In this document: positions 48,601 through 61,400 of the stretch, one piece after another
How positions within the stretch are numbered: position 1 is the stretch's first letter
Layout of the letters: each line of letters begins with the position of its first letter
Assembly (NCBI GenBank): GCA_965178125.1
Contig: OZ237738.1
Span: 682,001-746,000 of the forward strand
Source of the DNA: Bilabrum cf. latius
Lineage: Eukaryota; Bigyra: Bicosoecida; Bigyra; Bicosoecida
DNA length: 64,000 nt
Direction of reading: 5' to 3'
Made by a program: the position numbers and the translations under genes
The notes under the pieces: generated by a model
Seen by the model: the letters and a program-made list of their open reading frames with translations, nothing else
Told to the model about the DNA's origin: nothing
The model's database searches: none

Positions 48601-49290
48601 CTGCGGGCCGCGCATGCCACGAAGCTGGCCAGCTACGGCAGGCCCGTCGACCTCGGAGCGCTCGGCGTCCGGATCGGAGGAGAAGACAAGTGGTGTCCTG
48701 GGACCGTGAGGACGCAGAAAGGGGCGGTACGCAGTGGCGTGCGGGTCGTACCCTTTGTGGTGGACGTGTTGGGGGGGATCGGGGAGAAGTCGGTCGAGTT
48801 CCTGTAGGTGCTCGATAAGCTGCGGAAGAAGAGGCAGGAGGACAAAGGGCGGCGGGTTCCGACTCGTCCGGCCAACGCGCGCCTCTCGTGGTCTTCCGTG
48901 GCAAAGGCTCGCCTCTCCGTTGCCGCCTAGCACCAGCACGTGCGCGGGGAACAGCGTGTGTACCACACTATGTACTCAAGGGTCATGCAGGACCACTCAA
49001 GGATCCTCGATTTTGTCTCGAAGGGATCGAGGAGGGCTGCAGCGAAGGCCAAACGGGCGCTCGCAAGGGCGATCCGAGAGGACTTTGCCAGCCTGGCTGT
49101 AGGGGCAGCCGAAAACAACAACCTCGCCGTGGCGATCGCCAACGTCAAGGCAGGGTTGGCTCAGAACGGGCAGCAGGACGGGGTGCCGGCAGCGGGCGCC
49201 GGAGGGAACGTGAATGCTGACGCTCCCCATGGGGAAATGGGTCCCCAGGGTGGAGCTTAGGTGGCTTAGGCCATTGCAGCTGAAGCGTGA
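45679..49290 (+). mobile_element. Non-LTR retrotransposon (RT + C-terminal restriction-like endonuclease), probably 5'-truncated
   Basis: The open frame below carries a LINE-type reverse transcriptase followed by a zinc-finger-like and PD-(D/E)xK-like C-terminus, as in R2/CRE-type elements that encode their nuclease after the RT. No LTRs are seen. There is no room for a long upstream region because the HAT1 gene ends at 45627, so the copy is either short or truncated at its 5' side. Exact ends and target-site duplication were not found; the 3' flank (49291-49656) has no long poly(A). Confidence 0.8.
45679..49290 (+). CDS. Retrotransposon ORF: reverse transcriptase and endonuclease, using TAG=Gln
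   Basis: One frame from ATG 45679 to TGA 49288-49290 (about 1,203 residues) if 14 TAG codons are read as Gln. RT motifs: an upstream palm/finger segment, VVAALDASDAYGSIHR (motif A, catalytic Asp), EGVL-Q-GSPLSPALF (motif B; Gln encoded by TAG 46666-46668), YLVAYLDDVFL (motif C YLDD, 46762-46773) and GLSLN-Q-KKTSFF (motif D, TAG 46861-46863). The C-terminal part has a Cys/His cluster (CSCPPQ, ATHGACGE, ICPGCRKQG, about 48170-48260), then RHFRVLNVLEQVVREATG and PRGDLFFEHEGTAYLIDVTV, fitting a restriction-like endonuclease. TAG positions: 45934, 46081, 46204, 46378, 46666, 46708, 46861, 46903, 47203, 48280, 48805, 48928, 49258, 49267. The intact frame suggests recent activity. Confidence 0.85.
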
Positions 49291-49656
49291 AGTCTGGTAG
49301 GTCCCGGGCCCTCGTTCCAGATGTTTCTTCGTGATAGCGTGCGCTTTTGAGTTGAGTTCACAAAATATCAGATCCCCCCCAAAATTTGCGACCAATGCAG
49401 CGAAACGGAATCACAGAGGATTGGCGGAGCAGTACAGCACAATTGGACAATCCAGCTCCCTCTACACGATATTCCTGCCACGCGTTTGCCGTTCCGGCGT
49501 TTTAGGATTGGCGCGGCTGGGTATCTGGCTCGTTTCGGTTTTTCGATTCTGCATGTTGAACGGCCACCTACAGACCTGAGCAGAAGCTGATTGGCTTATT
49601 CTCAGAAAGATCAAGCCGCACAGAAACGCTACCTAGATTTACGGTTGAGATTACAT
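49291..49656. other. Intergenic / retrotransposon 3' flank
   Basis: 366 bp between the retrotransposon stop and the next start codon. AT-richer towards 49560-49656, likely the promoter of the Gln-rich TPR gene. A run of seven C and short A runs occur at about 49374-49384. No gene recognised. Confidence 0.5.
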
Positions 49657-52600
49657 ATGGCATCTGCTAACGGCGCTGGGGGGGCGTCTGCAGCCAGTGG
49701 TGCAATCGCAACGGCGAGCCCCAGCGTCGCTCCAGGCCAGCAATCGCAGCAAATGAACCAGTAGCAGCAGCAGCAGTAGCAGCAGCAGTATATGCAGGTG
49801 AGTTTCGTAAGATGTGGCACGATCCGCGGACGCTGCGGTCCAATCCGTGCACCGTTTGCTTTTACACCCTGCCAAATCCTTCGCAGATGCAACAGCAAAT
49901 GCTGGCCTAGCAGTAGTACTAGATGCATGCTGGGTACCAGGCTGCAATGCAACAACAAATGATGTTGATGCAGATGCAGATGCAAGCTCAAGTATAGGCC
50001 GCTGCGAGCGCTGCGGCGGCTGCAGCAACAGCGGCCGCTCACCAAGCCTCTGCGCGGGCCTCCGCCCGATCCTCGATACGGGAAGGGCTGGCCTCTACAT
50101 CTTCAAGATCATAGAGAGGAAGAGATAGCAGCATAGACAGGCAGCTCCCCGCGCAGTACGCGCAGCACCCGCTGGCCCAAGGCCTGGCCCAATCGAGTGC
50201 AACGCACCGCGGTAGGGCACCTCACGACGCCGACAGGTTCAGCGTGGTGTCTGCTCGGAGCGGTCGTAGCTCTGTTGCCTACCGCTCCAGACGATCTCCG
50301 CAACCATGGGCGAGGTCCCGCCGCGGCTCGCGCGCCGTTGGCGCTTCTGATCGCGCCTCGGTCGCGAGCGGCAGGAGCACCAGCAGGGCGCGGAGCAGGA
50401 CGCGGGGTCATGTCCCGGGCCCGGGTGCGCACTCCAGGAGGCAGTCTTCTTCCAGGGTGAAGGGGCTGAAGCCGGGCAGGGGAAAGGAGGGCGGCAGGCC
50501 GCGGTCCAGGGGCGGCCGCAGCGTGGCGTCGTCGGCCAGCCATGGGCAGGGCCGGAGCGGGGGCTGGTAGCCGAGGCGCGGCTCACAGACAGCAACAGGT
50601 GAGGGTCACGGACACGGGGGGATTGGAGGGGCAGGGCAGTACCAGTACCAGTACCAGAACTAGCACTAGGGGATGGGGATGGGAATGGGAAGTGGTTCGG
50701 GCTTGTCCTCGCCACCAGGTACGTCACACGGGTTGCCCATCGGCAGGGGACTCGGGGAGCACAGCGTGGGGCCCAGGCTCGTCCAGGGCCGGTTGCAACC
50801 GCTTGGCAGCCCTGGGGGGCTGCAGCCCAGTGCCTCCACACCGAACCTCGACGAAGGTTCTCTCATGTCCCAAGGGTCCTCCACCCGGCCGCCGCTGTCG
50901 CCTGCAAAGCCGCAGCGGTCCAACCGCTCGGATCAAGTTGGATCATAGGGAGGTGGCTATTTCCCTTCGCCAGGGAACAACGGAAGGGGTACCCGCAGCC
51001 GCAGTGGGAGTACCACACCCGGATCTGGAGCTGGGGCTCGAGAGGTCCTGAGCACTCGTCACAGCGCGTCCACGCCCGCGCTCCCTATGCGTCAGCAGAC
51101 CGGAATGCCGGGGCCTGCTGCGGCGTGGTAGCACTAGCAACACCATGCGATGCAGCAAGGCGGTCCGGCCGGGGGACGGCCCTACGCCGTTGCGTCAGTG
51201 CCGGTGTCTCCGGCTGCGGCGGACAGAGCGGTAGGAGGCGCTGGTCGAGGCCGAGGTCGAGGCCCTGTTTCCAGCGGTGGTGGAGCTGGAGGGGGGCGGC
51301 GGATACGGCAGTCTGCGCCATCTCCGACGGGTAGCGCGAGAACGTTCGCCGTGGACGGGCGAACTTCGCTCTGGGGGGGGAGGAAGAGCGGTCGAGGGCG
51401 GGGCGACCCGGCGGTGGCTCCCCCCAGCGGGGGCATGCGGCACTCGCCCGTCCCTGCCGGTTTGGACAGGCCGAGGGGCCGTCGCAGCCACGTGAGGCGA
51501 GAAGGAGACAGCCGGTCTCCGGCTCCCCTTCACCCTGCAAACGGAGATGCCCTGCCCGACCGCGCCTACGCCGACGGGCCAGGCAATGCGGGTGTGGGCG
51601 TAGTTCCAGCACACACGCCAGGCAGCCCGGGAGCCTCCTCCGTGTACACGGGGGTGGGCAGCGTGGCGTCATCCGTGCGATCGGGAGCCCCGGGCTCGGG
51701 CAGTAGGCACGTGGTCACGCATGCGGGCCGCCGGGCCTCAGGAACGGGAACACTGCCGTCGTCGTCTAGCGTGCTGGGTGGCGGCGCGGCCGGGGCTGCA
51801 GGTGACGGGGCCTCCACCGCTCGAGGCGGGGGCCCCGGCAGCGTCGCCACGGCTCCCATCGGGTACGGCTCGGCTGCAGCAGAGGCCAGGCAGGCGGCGC
51901 GAGCTGCACGCAGGTAGGCCATTGAGTCGCTTCGGCGGCGCGAGGCCAAGGAGGCGCAGATGGCCGGCGGCATCATGCAGTACCGGCAGCAGCAGTTGCA
52001 GGAAAGGAGGGTACGGCTACACTCGGCAAGCACGGACCGGTCCGCCACCACGGAGGTGCCTGCGGCCAGCGCTACCAGACCTTTCCAGCAGCAGGGGGGC
52101 CAGCAGCAGCAGTAGCAGCACCAGCACCAGCAGCAGCACCAGCACCGGCAGCACTAGGGGGTTGAGAGCGCGGGAAGGCGGGACTAGGTCCAGGCCAGCG
52201 AGCTTGTATCGATCGCACCGGTCCTCAAAAAGCCACCGTCGGCTCCAGCCGGGGCTCAGGGACAGCAGCAGCAGCAGCAGCAGCAGCAGTAGCAGTAGCA
52301 GTAGCAGTAGCAGTAGCAGTAGCAGTAGCAGTAGCAGTAGCAGTAGCAGTAGCAGTAGCAGTAGCAGAAGATGCGAGGCCGCAGCGGCCGCGGCGGAGGT
52401 CCGCTAGCTCTGGACCCTGACGGCCCCGGCGATCCCGACGACGTGCCAATGGACGACACGACCCGCCGCATGCTGGACGAGTCGGCCAAGCTGATTCGAA
52501 AGACTCGGAAAGGGTCTCCGTCGTCGTTCTCGCGACAGGGGTCTGCTAGCGGTCGATCGAGCCGGAACAAGTCCACCGGGTCGGGCCGTCACGCGCCTGG

Positions 52601-54992
52601 GGGAGGAAGCAGCGGGCCAGGCACAGGCGCGAGAGGCTAGGGGCGGAGCAGGAGCAGCTCCTATTCCCTGCCTACAGGCGTGGCTGGCACGCGGAGCACG
52701 TCTGGCGCCTCCTCTCCCGACACGGTCATGAAGAAGACGCTCCCGGAGAAGACGCGGCGCGCGGCGAGACATGAGGTGAGGCATGGGTCGAGCCTCGATG
52801 CGCGAACCGACGCGGCTAGCCAGGGATCGGGCTCAGGCTCGAGGTCGAGGTCGAGGTCGCGCGGCGGGCCCGAGATGGAAACCAAGGGCGAGTCAGAGGA
52901 AGGTGAAGAGGAAGGGTACGAGGACGAGGACAACTCGAACGGCTAGGGGCCTGGCAGACGCGGCCTGGGCAGTGGGGCTGGGTTGCCCTCAGCGGGGTAC
53001 AGGCAGGGCGCATCGCAAACCAGGGCTTCGGATAAGTTCCACAGGCAGGTGCAGCGGAATGCAAGGCTAGGGCGCGGCGCACCGACTGAGGTGGTGGGCT
53101 AGCACGGTATCGGCGTGGGGCCGGTGACTCTCAGCCCCAACGCCTTCAGGGGAGAGGTGCCCATGTCCAGGGAACAAGCCCGGGCGGAGGGCATTGACGG
53201 GCACAGCATCCACAGGTTCAAGGGTTCGGAGCAGCATCAGGCCACAGCAGAGCGGGTGGACCGGGCACCAGACGACCCGGCGGCGTCTGCAGGTGAGAGG
53301 CAGAGGCAGGCTCGTCTGCGGCAGTCCAGGGCCAAGGCACGAGGCGGGGCGCCCGACCTGGTGGAGACGAGGTTGTCTGGCATGCAGGCGGACCAGTCCC
53401 TGTGGGAGAACGAGCTTGCCAAGGCTTCCCTCGCCCTGTACAGGGCGCAGACGACCGCGGTTGCGGAGGATGGGGTGCTGGCTGCAGACGATGGGCTGGG
53501 TCAGAAGACCAGGACGAGAGGCAGCGTGGGTCGAGGCAAGGGCCTCGTCGGAGGAATGCGAGGCACGAGGGCTGCGGGGATGATGCCCGGCCCGCGGTCT
53601 GGATCCGCGTCTGCCATGGAGCTTGCGTCGGCCTTTGCTGGGCCAGACGATGCGTCCGCCGGGATCCGCGGCCTGGCTCGGGCCTCGGCCGCTCGATCCG
53701 CGGCAGCCGGCGGCGGCGCGTCGTCGACGGGTCCATGGGCGGCAGAGGAAGACGGGAGGTCCGTGGCGTCTGTAAACTCGACGAGGTCAGCCATGCTACC
53801 TCGGGGAACAAGTCGGAGCCTCTCCGGGGCCGTTGCCGCAGGCGCTGCGGGCGTGAGAAGCAGGGGTGGTTCTACAGCCGGCGGCGACAGTAGTGCTGGC
53901 GGGGCTGGCAGTGCTCGCGTGATGGGCGGCGGTATCGGCAGTATGCGGGGCCCCGGCCGCCAAGCCGCAGCGACTGGTGCGGAGGCGGTGAGGCTCAAAG
54001 GCTCAGCCCCAAACCTGATATGGTACGGCGGGGGAGGGGGGAGCGTTACGGCTCGAGCGGACTGGACGGGGGTAGGTCCTCAGGCAGCACTGGATCGCGA
54101 GCAGCAGGCAAAAGAGGCGCTGCGTGCCGCGCCTCCGGGTGCGGCGCCGCAGCCCGTGTCCACCATGCCGGAAGGACACGACAAGGATGCTGGTCTGCGG
54201 TCTCATTTGGCGGGACTGGAGCGCAAGGGCCAGTACGTCAAGTACGTGTCTCTGCTGGTTTCGTACATGTAGCCAAGGTTGCGGGCGCAAGACCGCAGCG
54301 AGAAGGAGAAGCGGCAGTGGAGGCAGCTTGTGGTGGCCACGAACGTCTTTGCAGTCAAGTACACTGAGGCGGAGAAGCATGCCCGGGCGCTGGACATGCT
54401 CCGCAAGGCCCTCGAGCTCGTGCAAAGCGACGATGGGATGCCACCGCACACCAAGCGGGAGCTTTCAGGCTTCGTGCACGACTCGTACGCGCTGTACTAC
54501 TTCAGGAGGAGCAAGCTGTCTGCCGCGCTCCAGAGCTCCCACAAGGCCACGAAAGCGCACGCTTCGGTGAGGCAGTGGGACCACGTTGCCAAGTGCCACC
54601 TGCACACCGCGGCCATCCTCAGCCGGCTGGGCAAGCACGGGGAAGCTGTGCGATGCATGGGCCAAGTGCTGCAGCTGGTCGACGAGGAGCGCCTGGAGGC
54701 GGGCGGCGCATCTGCAGAAAAGCTCTGCCTGCTTTCGGTGGCGTACCACAACATCGCTGTCGAGCACATTCTGCTTGGCCAGGGCGAGGACGCTTGCCTG
54801 GCCTCACAGAACTGCAGGAGGCTGGCGCGCCTGTGCCTGAGCTACTCCAACCGGTACATGCGCCACTTTGAAGCTACACATGCAGCCGCTCTGGCCCAGC
54901 TGCAGCGATCGCGCGAAGCCAGGTCGCTTACGATGAACGACCCCCTGCACAGGAAGGTCTTCCGCAACTTGAGCGCCGCGCTTTACTCGTGA
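49657..54992 (+). CDS. Gln-rich low-complexity protein with C-terminal TPR-like helical domain
   Basis: Exon 1 (49657-49797), intron 49798-49886 (89 bp, GTGAGT to TCGCAG, phase 0), exon 2 (49887-54992) to TGA 54990-54992; about 1,748 residues, with roughly 34 TAG codons read as Gln. The N-terminal 1,450 residues are Gln-, Ser-, Arg- and Gly-rich (repeated SRR/RSR motifs, QYQYQYQ, a 35-Gln run at 52263-52367). The last 260 residues form an ordered all-helical region with TPR-like repeats: AEKHARALDMLRKALELV, DSYALYYFRRSKLSAALQ, AAILSRLGKHGEAVRCMGQV and YHNIAVEHILLGQGEDA. TPRs bind partner peptides, and such tails occur in protist regulatory proteins; the specific role is unknown. Under the standard code this gene would appear as about twenty unrelated fragments. 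Confidence 0.8.
52263..52367 (+). repeat. Polyglutamine tract of mixed CAG and TAG codons: (CAG)9 then (TAGCAG)13
   Basis: Nine CAG codons are followed by thirteen copies of the hexamer TAGCAG, in frame with the surrounding Gln-rich protein, giving 35 glutamines. The hexamer run looks like a slippage expansion. A shorter mixed tract in the same gene is at 49769-49788. Confidence 0.97.
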
Positions 54993-55474
54993 GCGTGGGT
55001 ACTTCGCGCCGCCTGGTCTGGATGGGATACTGGCTTAGCACATGTCCGGTATGAATCGTTGCATTCGTACATCTTTCTCTTTCGCGTATTTTCTTGGTTG
55101 CATCAATACAATCAAGCTGCTTGCGACCATTTGAAACGCCACCTGACTTTTTATCTTCATTGTTAGGTTGCGACCGCAGGCAAAGCGTGGCGTCTATCTC
55201 GCCGATCGAGCCATAGCTTGCGTTTGAAACCCAGCTGCTGATCGCGGCCGGGAGTTTTTGCTTATTTACCGATCGAGAGCGCTAGAATAGCGACAGGAGC
55301 GATCGATAATCGCACGGATATTCCGGAATCCGGAGGCAAAGACCTGTGCGTTGAGCTGTACGCCCGTCGATTGCACCTTGATATATCTTCCGCTGGCCGA
55401 AGCACTAACGCAATTACAGCATTTTTTGATAGAATTTACCATTGCAGATAAAGATTGCTGCTGATCGCCTCCAG
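54993..55474. other. Intergenic, no gene seen
   Basis: 482 bp between the TPR gene stop and the EGF-type gene start, the most AT-rich stretch nearby (for example 55060-55160 and 55370-55440). It probably holds the promoter of the surface-protein gene. No tRNA cloverleaf or ORF was recognised. Confidence 0.5.
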
Positions 55475-58400
55475 ATGGTGGCCTTCAGGGCGATTGGGCT
55501 TGCATTCGTGATCTCTGTGGCTGGCTTGGCCTCCGCCGGCTGCCCAAACGACTGCAGCTCGCGAGGACAATGCGTGAACAACGCCCAATGCCAATGTTTT
55601 GATGGGTTTACTGGCGTTGATTGCTCGCAGCGTGAGATGGTGCAGCCCTGTGCTCAAATGCGATCTGGAGCGTCGTGCTTTGAACGACTACCTCGTTGAC
55701 AGGCCCCCCTCATCGTTTCATGTCGCAGGCACGTGCGCCAAAGGCGAAGTTTGGGTGTCACGACCTGACACTGAAGGAGTTCTCCATGGAAGCATGGAGG
55801 AATGCAGCAACCGTGGCACCTGTGACCGATCCACCGGTCTCTGCGAGTGCCTGCCGGGCTACGAGGGCCTCGCTTGCTAGCGCAGTGAGCTTGCCCGCAC
55901 ACTACCTCCGCATTGCTCCCATTATTGGTTCTTATTAGGTTGTGTTGCGGAAAGTTCGGCGGATATAGTTTGGGAGCATCGTTCCTGAGGACGCTGCCCT
56001 TTAGCATGCTGTTGCCTCCTCGTCTTGCTGCTTTCGCCATTCTTTATTGCTTTAGCACCGTCAATCACAATTGCTTCACTCATTGCGCAGCTTCGTGTCC
56101 GGCGGACTGCAATGACAATGGTGTGTGCTCCACCATCGAGCAGATCGGTGATCATCTCGCCTCCGGCTCCACGGATCCCTCCACTGGGGTGCAAGACTTC
56201 GGTGTTGAGTACACCAACTGGGACAAAGAGAGCTCTGCTGGGTGCGTCTGTGACTTTGGGAGGTTCGGACCGGACTGCTCCCTGACCATGTGCCCAAGGG
56301 CCGACAACCCCTCCACTGACGTGCAGCACGACTACACGTTCGTCTTTTCCGTGGGCGCCAACGGAACCAATGGGGGTGCAGACTCTCTCACGGGAGAGTT
56401 CGGACTATTCTTTGCTGGGCAGCAAGCCACGCTTCCTTTCCCTGCTCAAAACGCCTCCGAGGTGCTTTGCGAGCTCTCCTTCGAGAGCCTCCCCAACGTC
56501 GAAGACGTTGACTGTGTCAGGACGACGTCTAATTTTACCGCGGGAGCGCACTCGTTCGTCGTGCGAGTCAAAGAATTCTCTGCTTTTGATGGCAACAAGC
56601 AGAACAACCTGTGGAACCACGACGGCAAACCGCCGCTGTCCTACTTCGCGTGCTCGCTGGGGAGCGCCAACTCCACTGGCTTCGGGGAGCCGGAGTGCTC
56701 GTTCTTCGAGTTCGACCGGAACATCGAGACGGAGTTCAACAACACCTTCTTCGGAATTGTGGACACCTAGTACACGATCGAGGTGTTCGACGACCAGGTG
56801 AGGCCCAACACTTACCGGTTCAGGACATAGATCAGCAACTGGTCGGAACCCCTCCCCATGAACGCCTCGTTTCACCCAGACATGGGTCTGGATGACGACG
56901 GCGTTGTCATCAAGTTCAACTCGATCGTTGGACATACTAAAGGAACGCGGTGGACCATCAGCGCCAGGGCAAGTACTGGAGACATCGACGAGCCCCGGCT
57001 GGCTAGCGATGCTCGAGAGTTCGACATGTGCGCCGGGAACGGCATCTGCGACACATCAACGGGCCTCTGCAGCTGCTTCGACGGATACGAGGGGGCAGAC
57101 TGCGCAACGGAGCGGTTTTTGTCGAATGCAACCGAGAATCTGCCGGGCAGCTGGGTCAGGGCCTCGAGCCCAACCTACCTTGGAGACGTGCTTCGTCTCA
57201 CAACCGAGAAGGGCCCACGGGATGACTTCAATCTGCTCTACGCGCAAAGTGGAAACAAGACCCAGTTCTTTGTGAGGGGTGATGGATTCATGTTCGTTGA
57301 GGACCTTTTCGTGAACAGCATCCTTCGGCTTCGGGAAGGTGAGTTCCAGGCACTCCGCATTACTGGGGACGGCCTCACCATCGAGCAAGGCGGCCTTGTG
57401 ATCGACCTAGATGGCGCCACCATCCACGACGGTGGTCTAGCTATCAATGACGACGGTGCTCTCATTCAAACAAACGGCAATGAGCACGCCCTTCACGTCG
57501 TGAGTCGCGCAACTAGCGGATACACGTCGACGGTGCTGCAGGTGTCATCGGAGCAGCCCCGTGGCGACACATTTAGGCTGGCCGAGCTGGACACTGACGG
57601 CGATGTGGTTTTTACCGTGTCCGGCAACGGTCAAGTTCGCTCTGAGCACGGAGGTGTGTGGATTGACGAAGTCGGTCTGCACGTCGAGTCAGGTGGCGGC
57701 ACGATCGTCGATGGCGGACTGTTTGTGCAGAACCGCGAGCCGAATGATCCGGTGCTGCACGTCAGCATGGATGATCCAGACTTCAACAGCGTTGGTATCA
57801 ACATCACTTCCGACGAGCTTGCATCTTTCTCGAACTACTTCTTCTTTCAGGCCGTCAACACGGATGGTTAGATTCATTCTATTCGTGGGGACGGCCTCAC
57901 GACCATCTCCCGTGGCGGTTTGCTGATTGAGAGCGGCGGTGCTACCATGGTCGGAGGCGTGTTCATTGAAGACGGTCTCACTATTACTACAGGCGGCGTG
58001 CACGTCGAGGACGGCGATGTTAACATTCAGAATGGAGCACTCAATGTCCGCGAGAATGGAGCCATCATCACGTCGGAATTGCAGAGCGTCTCGCCCTTGG
58101 TTTTACGGGCCACAGACAACAACTTCGATGAGACAATCTTCAATGCTCAGACCACGCGGGATCCTTCAGACGAATACAACATGTACCGGTACGAAACTGC
58201 AACCGAGACAATGTCCCTTTTCTCCGGCGACGGCTTTAAGCAGGAGACGGTTTTGAGCAATGACAACCGTGCTTTGTACCACTTGAGGCGCGCCCGCGAT
58301 TCGGGCGGTAGCCCTAGCGCTGTGAGCGACGGAGAAATATTGCGTCACATCGAATTTCAGGGGTACGGTGGAACTGACTACCAGCCCTCGGCAGGAATCC

Positions 58401-61400
58401 GAGCCGTCGTTGACGAGACAATTCCATCTGACACCGCAATGGGTGGATCTCTGCTGTTCTACACTTCAGAGGCAACAACGAACACCTTAGAACAACGAGT
58501 ATTGATAGACTCCACTGGTGTTGTCACTATCGGAAACACCCCGAACGAGCGCATCGTGATTACACCGGGCGTGGAAGGCCAAATTCGAGCGCAAGACGAG
58601 TTGCATCTCGATGCTAGGAACGATGTTGAGGTTACCTCGGAGAACGGCGACATCAGCCTCATTGCTGATAACAGCATTGTTGGCATCGCCCTGAATGGGT
58701 TTGTGGACGTTGATTCCCTACTTACCCAATCTTACACGTCTGGTGGCCAGACGACCATAGAAACAACCGACCAGACAGGGTCTGCTGGTGCAGACATGCT
58801 TCTGCAAACTGGCGCAAGTGATATTGCAACCGGTGGAAGCATCAGTATTTTGACCGGTGCATCGACAGGCTCTACCTCCGGACAACTTGAACTTCGGACT
58901 GGACAATCAACGACTGGAAGCTCCGGAACGATCGTAGTGGCCTCTGGAGATTCATCAGGTGCACAATCGGGAGCAGTATCCATGCACTCGGGAGCAACAG
59001 ACACAACTAATTCGGGTCTCGTAACCATCAATAGTGGAGCCGCAACATCTGGAGCATCCGGAAATCTACTGATAGCGTCTGGTACATCCACGGTAGGAAT
59101 GTCCGGAACAGTACAAATATAGTCAGGTACTGCAGTATCAGCTGCATCTGGCGGCGTGAGCGTGCTGTCTGGGTCGTCGTCGCTTGACTCGTCGGGCGCG
59201 GTGACTGTGGGCTCTGGCACGTCCGACGTGGATGTGACGGGCGCGGTGACTGTGCGGTCTGGCGATGCGGCATCAGCGTCATCGGGCGCGGTGAGCGTGG
59301 CGTCGGGCGCATCGACGAAGGCGGTGTCTGGCGTGGTGACTGTGGGATCGGGCGCGGCGGTGTCGGCTGCATCTGGCGGCGTGAGCGTGCTGTCTGGGTC
59401 TTCGTCGCTTGACTCGTCGGGCGCGGTGACTGTGGGCTCTGGCACGTCCGACGTGGATGTGACGGGCGCGGTGACTGTGCGGTCTGGCGATGCGGCATCA
59501 GCGTCATCGGGCGCGGTGAGCGTGGCGTCGGGCGCATCGACGAACGCGGTGTCTGGCGTGGTGACTGTGGGATCGGGCGCGGCGGTGTCGGCTGCATCTG
59601 GCGGCGTGAGCGTGCTGTCTGGGTCTTCGTCGCTTGACTCGTCGGGCGCGGTGACTGTGGGCTCTGGCACGTCCGACGTGGATGTGACGGGCGCGGTGAC
59701 TGTGCGGTCTGGCGATGCGGCATCAGCGTCATCGGGCGCGGTGAGCGTGGCGTCGGGCGCATCGACGAACGCGGTGTCTGGCGTGGTGACTGTAGGATCG
59801 GGCGCGGCGGTGTCGGCTGCATCTGGCGGCGTGAGCGTGCTGTCTGGGTCTTCGTCGCTTGACTCGTCGGGCGCGGTGACTGTGGGCTCTGGCACGTCCG
59901 ACGTGGATGTGACGGGCGCGGTGACTGTGCGGTCTGGCGATGCGGCATCAGCGTCATCGGGCGCGGTGAGCGTGGCGTCGGGCGCGTCGACGAACGCGGT
60001 GTCTGGCGTGGTGACTGTGGGATCGGGCGCGGCGGTGTCGGCTGCATCTGGCGGCGTGAGCGTGCTGTCTGGGTCTTCGTCGCTTGACTCGTCGGGCGCG
60101 GTGACTGTGGGCTCTGGCACGTCCGACGTGGATGTGACGGGCGCGGTGACTGTGCGGTCTGGCGATGCGGCATCAGCGTCATCGGGCGCGGTGAGCGTGG
60201 CGTCGGGCGCATCGACGAACGCGGTGTCTGGCGTGGTGACTGTGGGATCGGGCGCGGCGGTGTCGGCTGCATCTGGCGGCGTGAGCGTGCTGTCTGGGTC
60301 TTCGTCGCTTGACTCGTCGGGCGCGGTGACTGTGGGCTCTGGCACGTCCGACGTGGATGTGACGGGTGCGGTGACTGTGCGGTCTGGCGATGCGGCATCA
60401 GCGTCATCGGGCGCGGTGAGCGTGGCGTCGGGCGCATCGACGAACGCGGTGTCTGGCGTGGTGACTGTGGGATCGGGCGCGGCGGTGTCGGCTGCATCTG
60501 GCGGCGTGAGCGTGCTGTCGGGCGTGTCTGACAAGGATGTGACGGGCGCGGTGACTGTGCGGTCTGGCGATGCGGCATCAGCGTCATCGGGCGCGGTGAG
60601 CGTGGCGTCGGGCGCGTCGACGAACGCGGTGTCTGGCGTGGTGACTGTGGGATCGGGCGCGGCGGTGTCGGCTGCATCTGGCGGCGTGAGCGTGCTGTCT
60701 GGGTCTTCGTCGCTTGACTCGTCGGGCGCGGTGACTGTGGGCTCTGGCACGTCCGACGTGGATGTGACGGGTGCGGTGACTGTGCGGTCTGGCGATGCGG
60801 CATCAGCGTCATCGGGCGCGGTGAGCGTGGCGTCGGGCGCATCGACGAACGCGGTGTCTGGCGTGGTGACTGTGGGATCGGGCGCGGCGGTGTCGGCTGC
60901 ATCTGGCGGCGTGAGCGTGCTGTCGGGCGTGTCTGACAAGGATGTGACGGGCGCGGTGACTGTGCGGTCTGGCGATGCGGCATCAGCGTCATCGGGCGCG
61001 GTGAGCGTGGCGTCGGGCGCATCGACGAACGCGGTGTCTGGCGTGGTGACTGTGGGATCGGGCGCGGCGGTGTCGGCTGCATCTGGCGGCGTGAGCGTGC
61101 TGTCTGGGTCTTCGTCGCTTGACTCGTCGGGCGCGGTGACTGTGGGCTCTGGCACGTCCGACGTGGATGTGACGGGCGCGGTGACTGTGCGGTCTGGCGA
61201 TGCGGCATCAGCGTCATCGGGCGCGGTGAGCGTGGCGTCGGGCGCATCGACGAACGCGGTGTCTGGCGTGGTGACTGTGGGATCGGGCGCGGCGGTGTCG
61301 GCTGCATCTGGCGGCGTGAGCGTGCTGTCGGGCGTGTCTGACAAAGATGTGACGGGCGCGGTGACTGTGCGGTCTGGCGATGCGGCATCAGCGTCATCGG

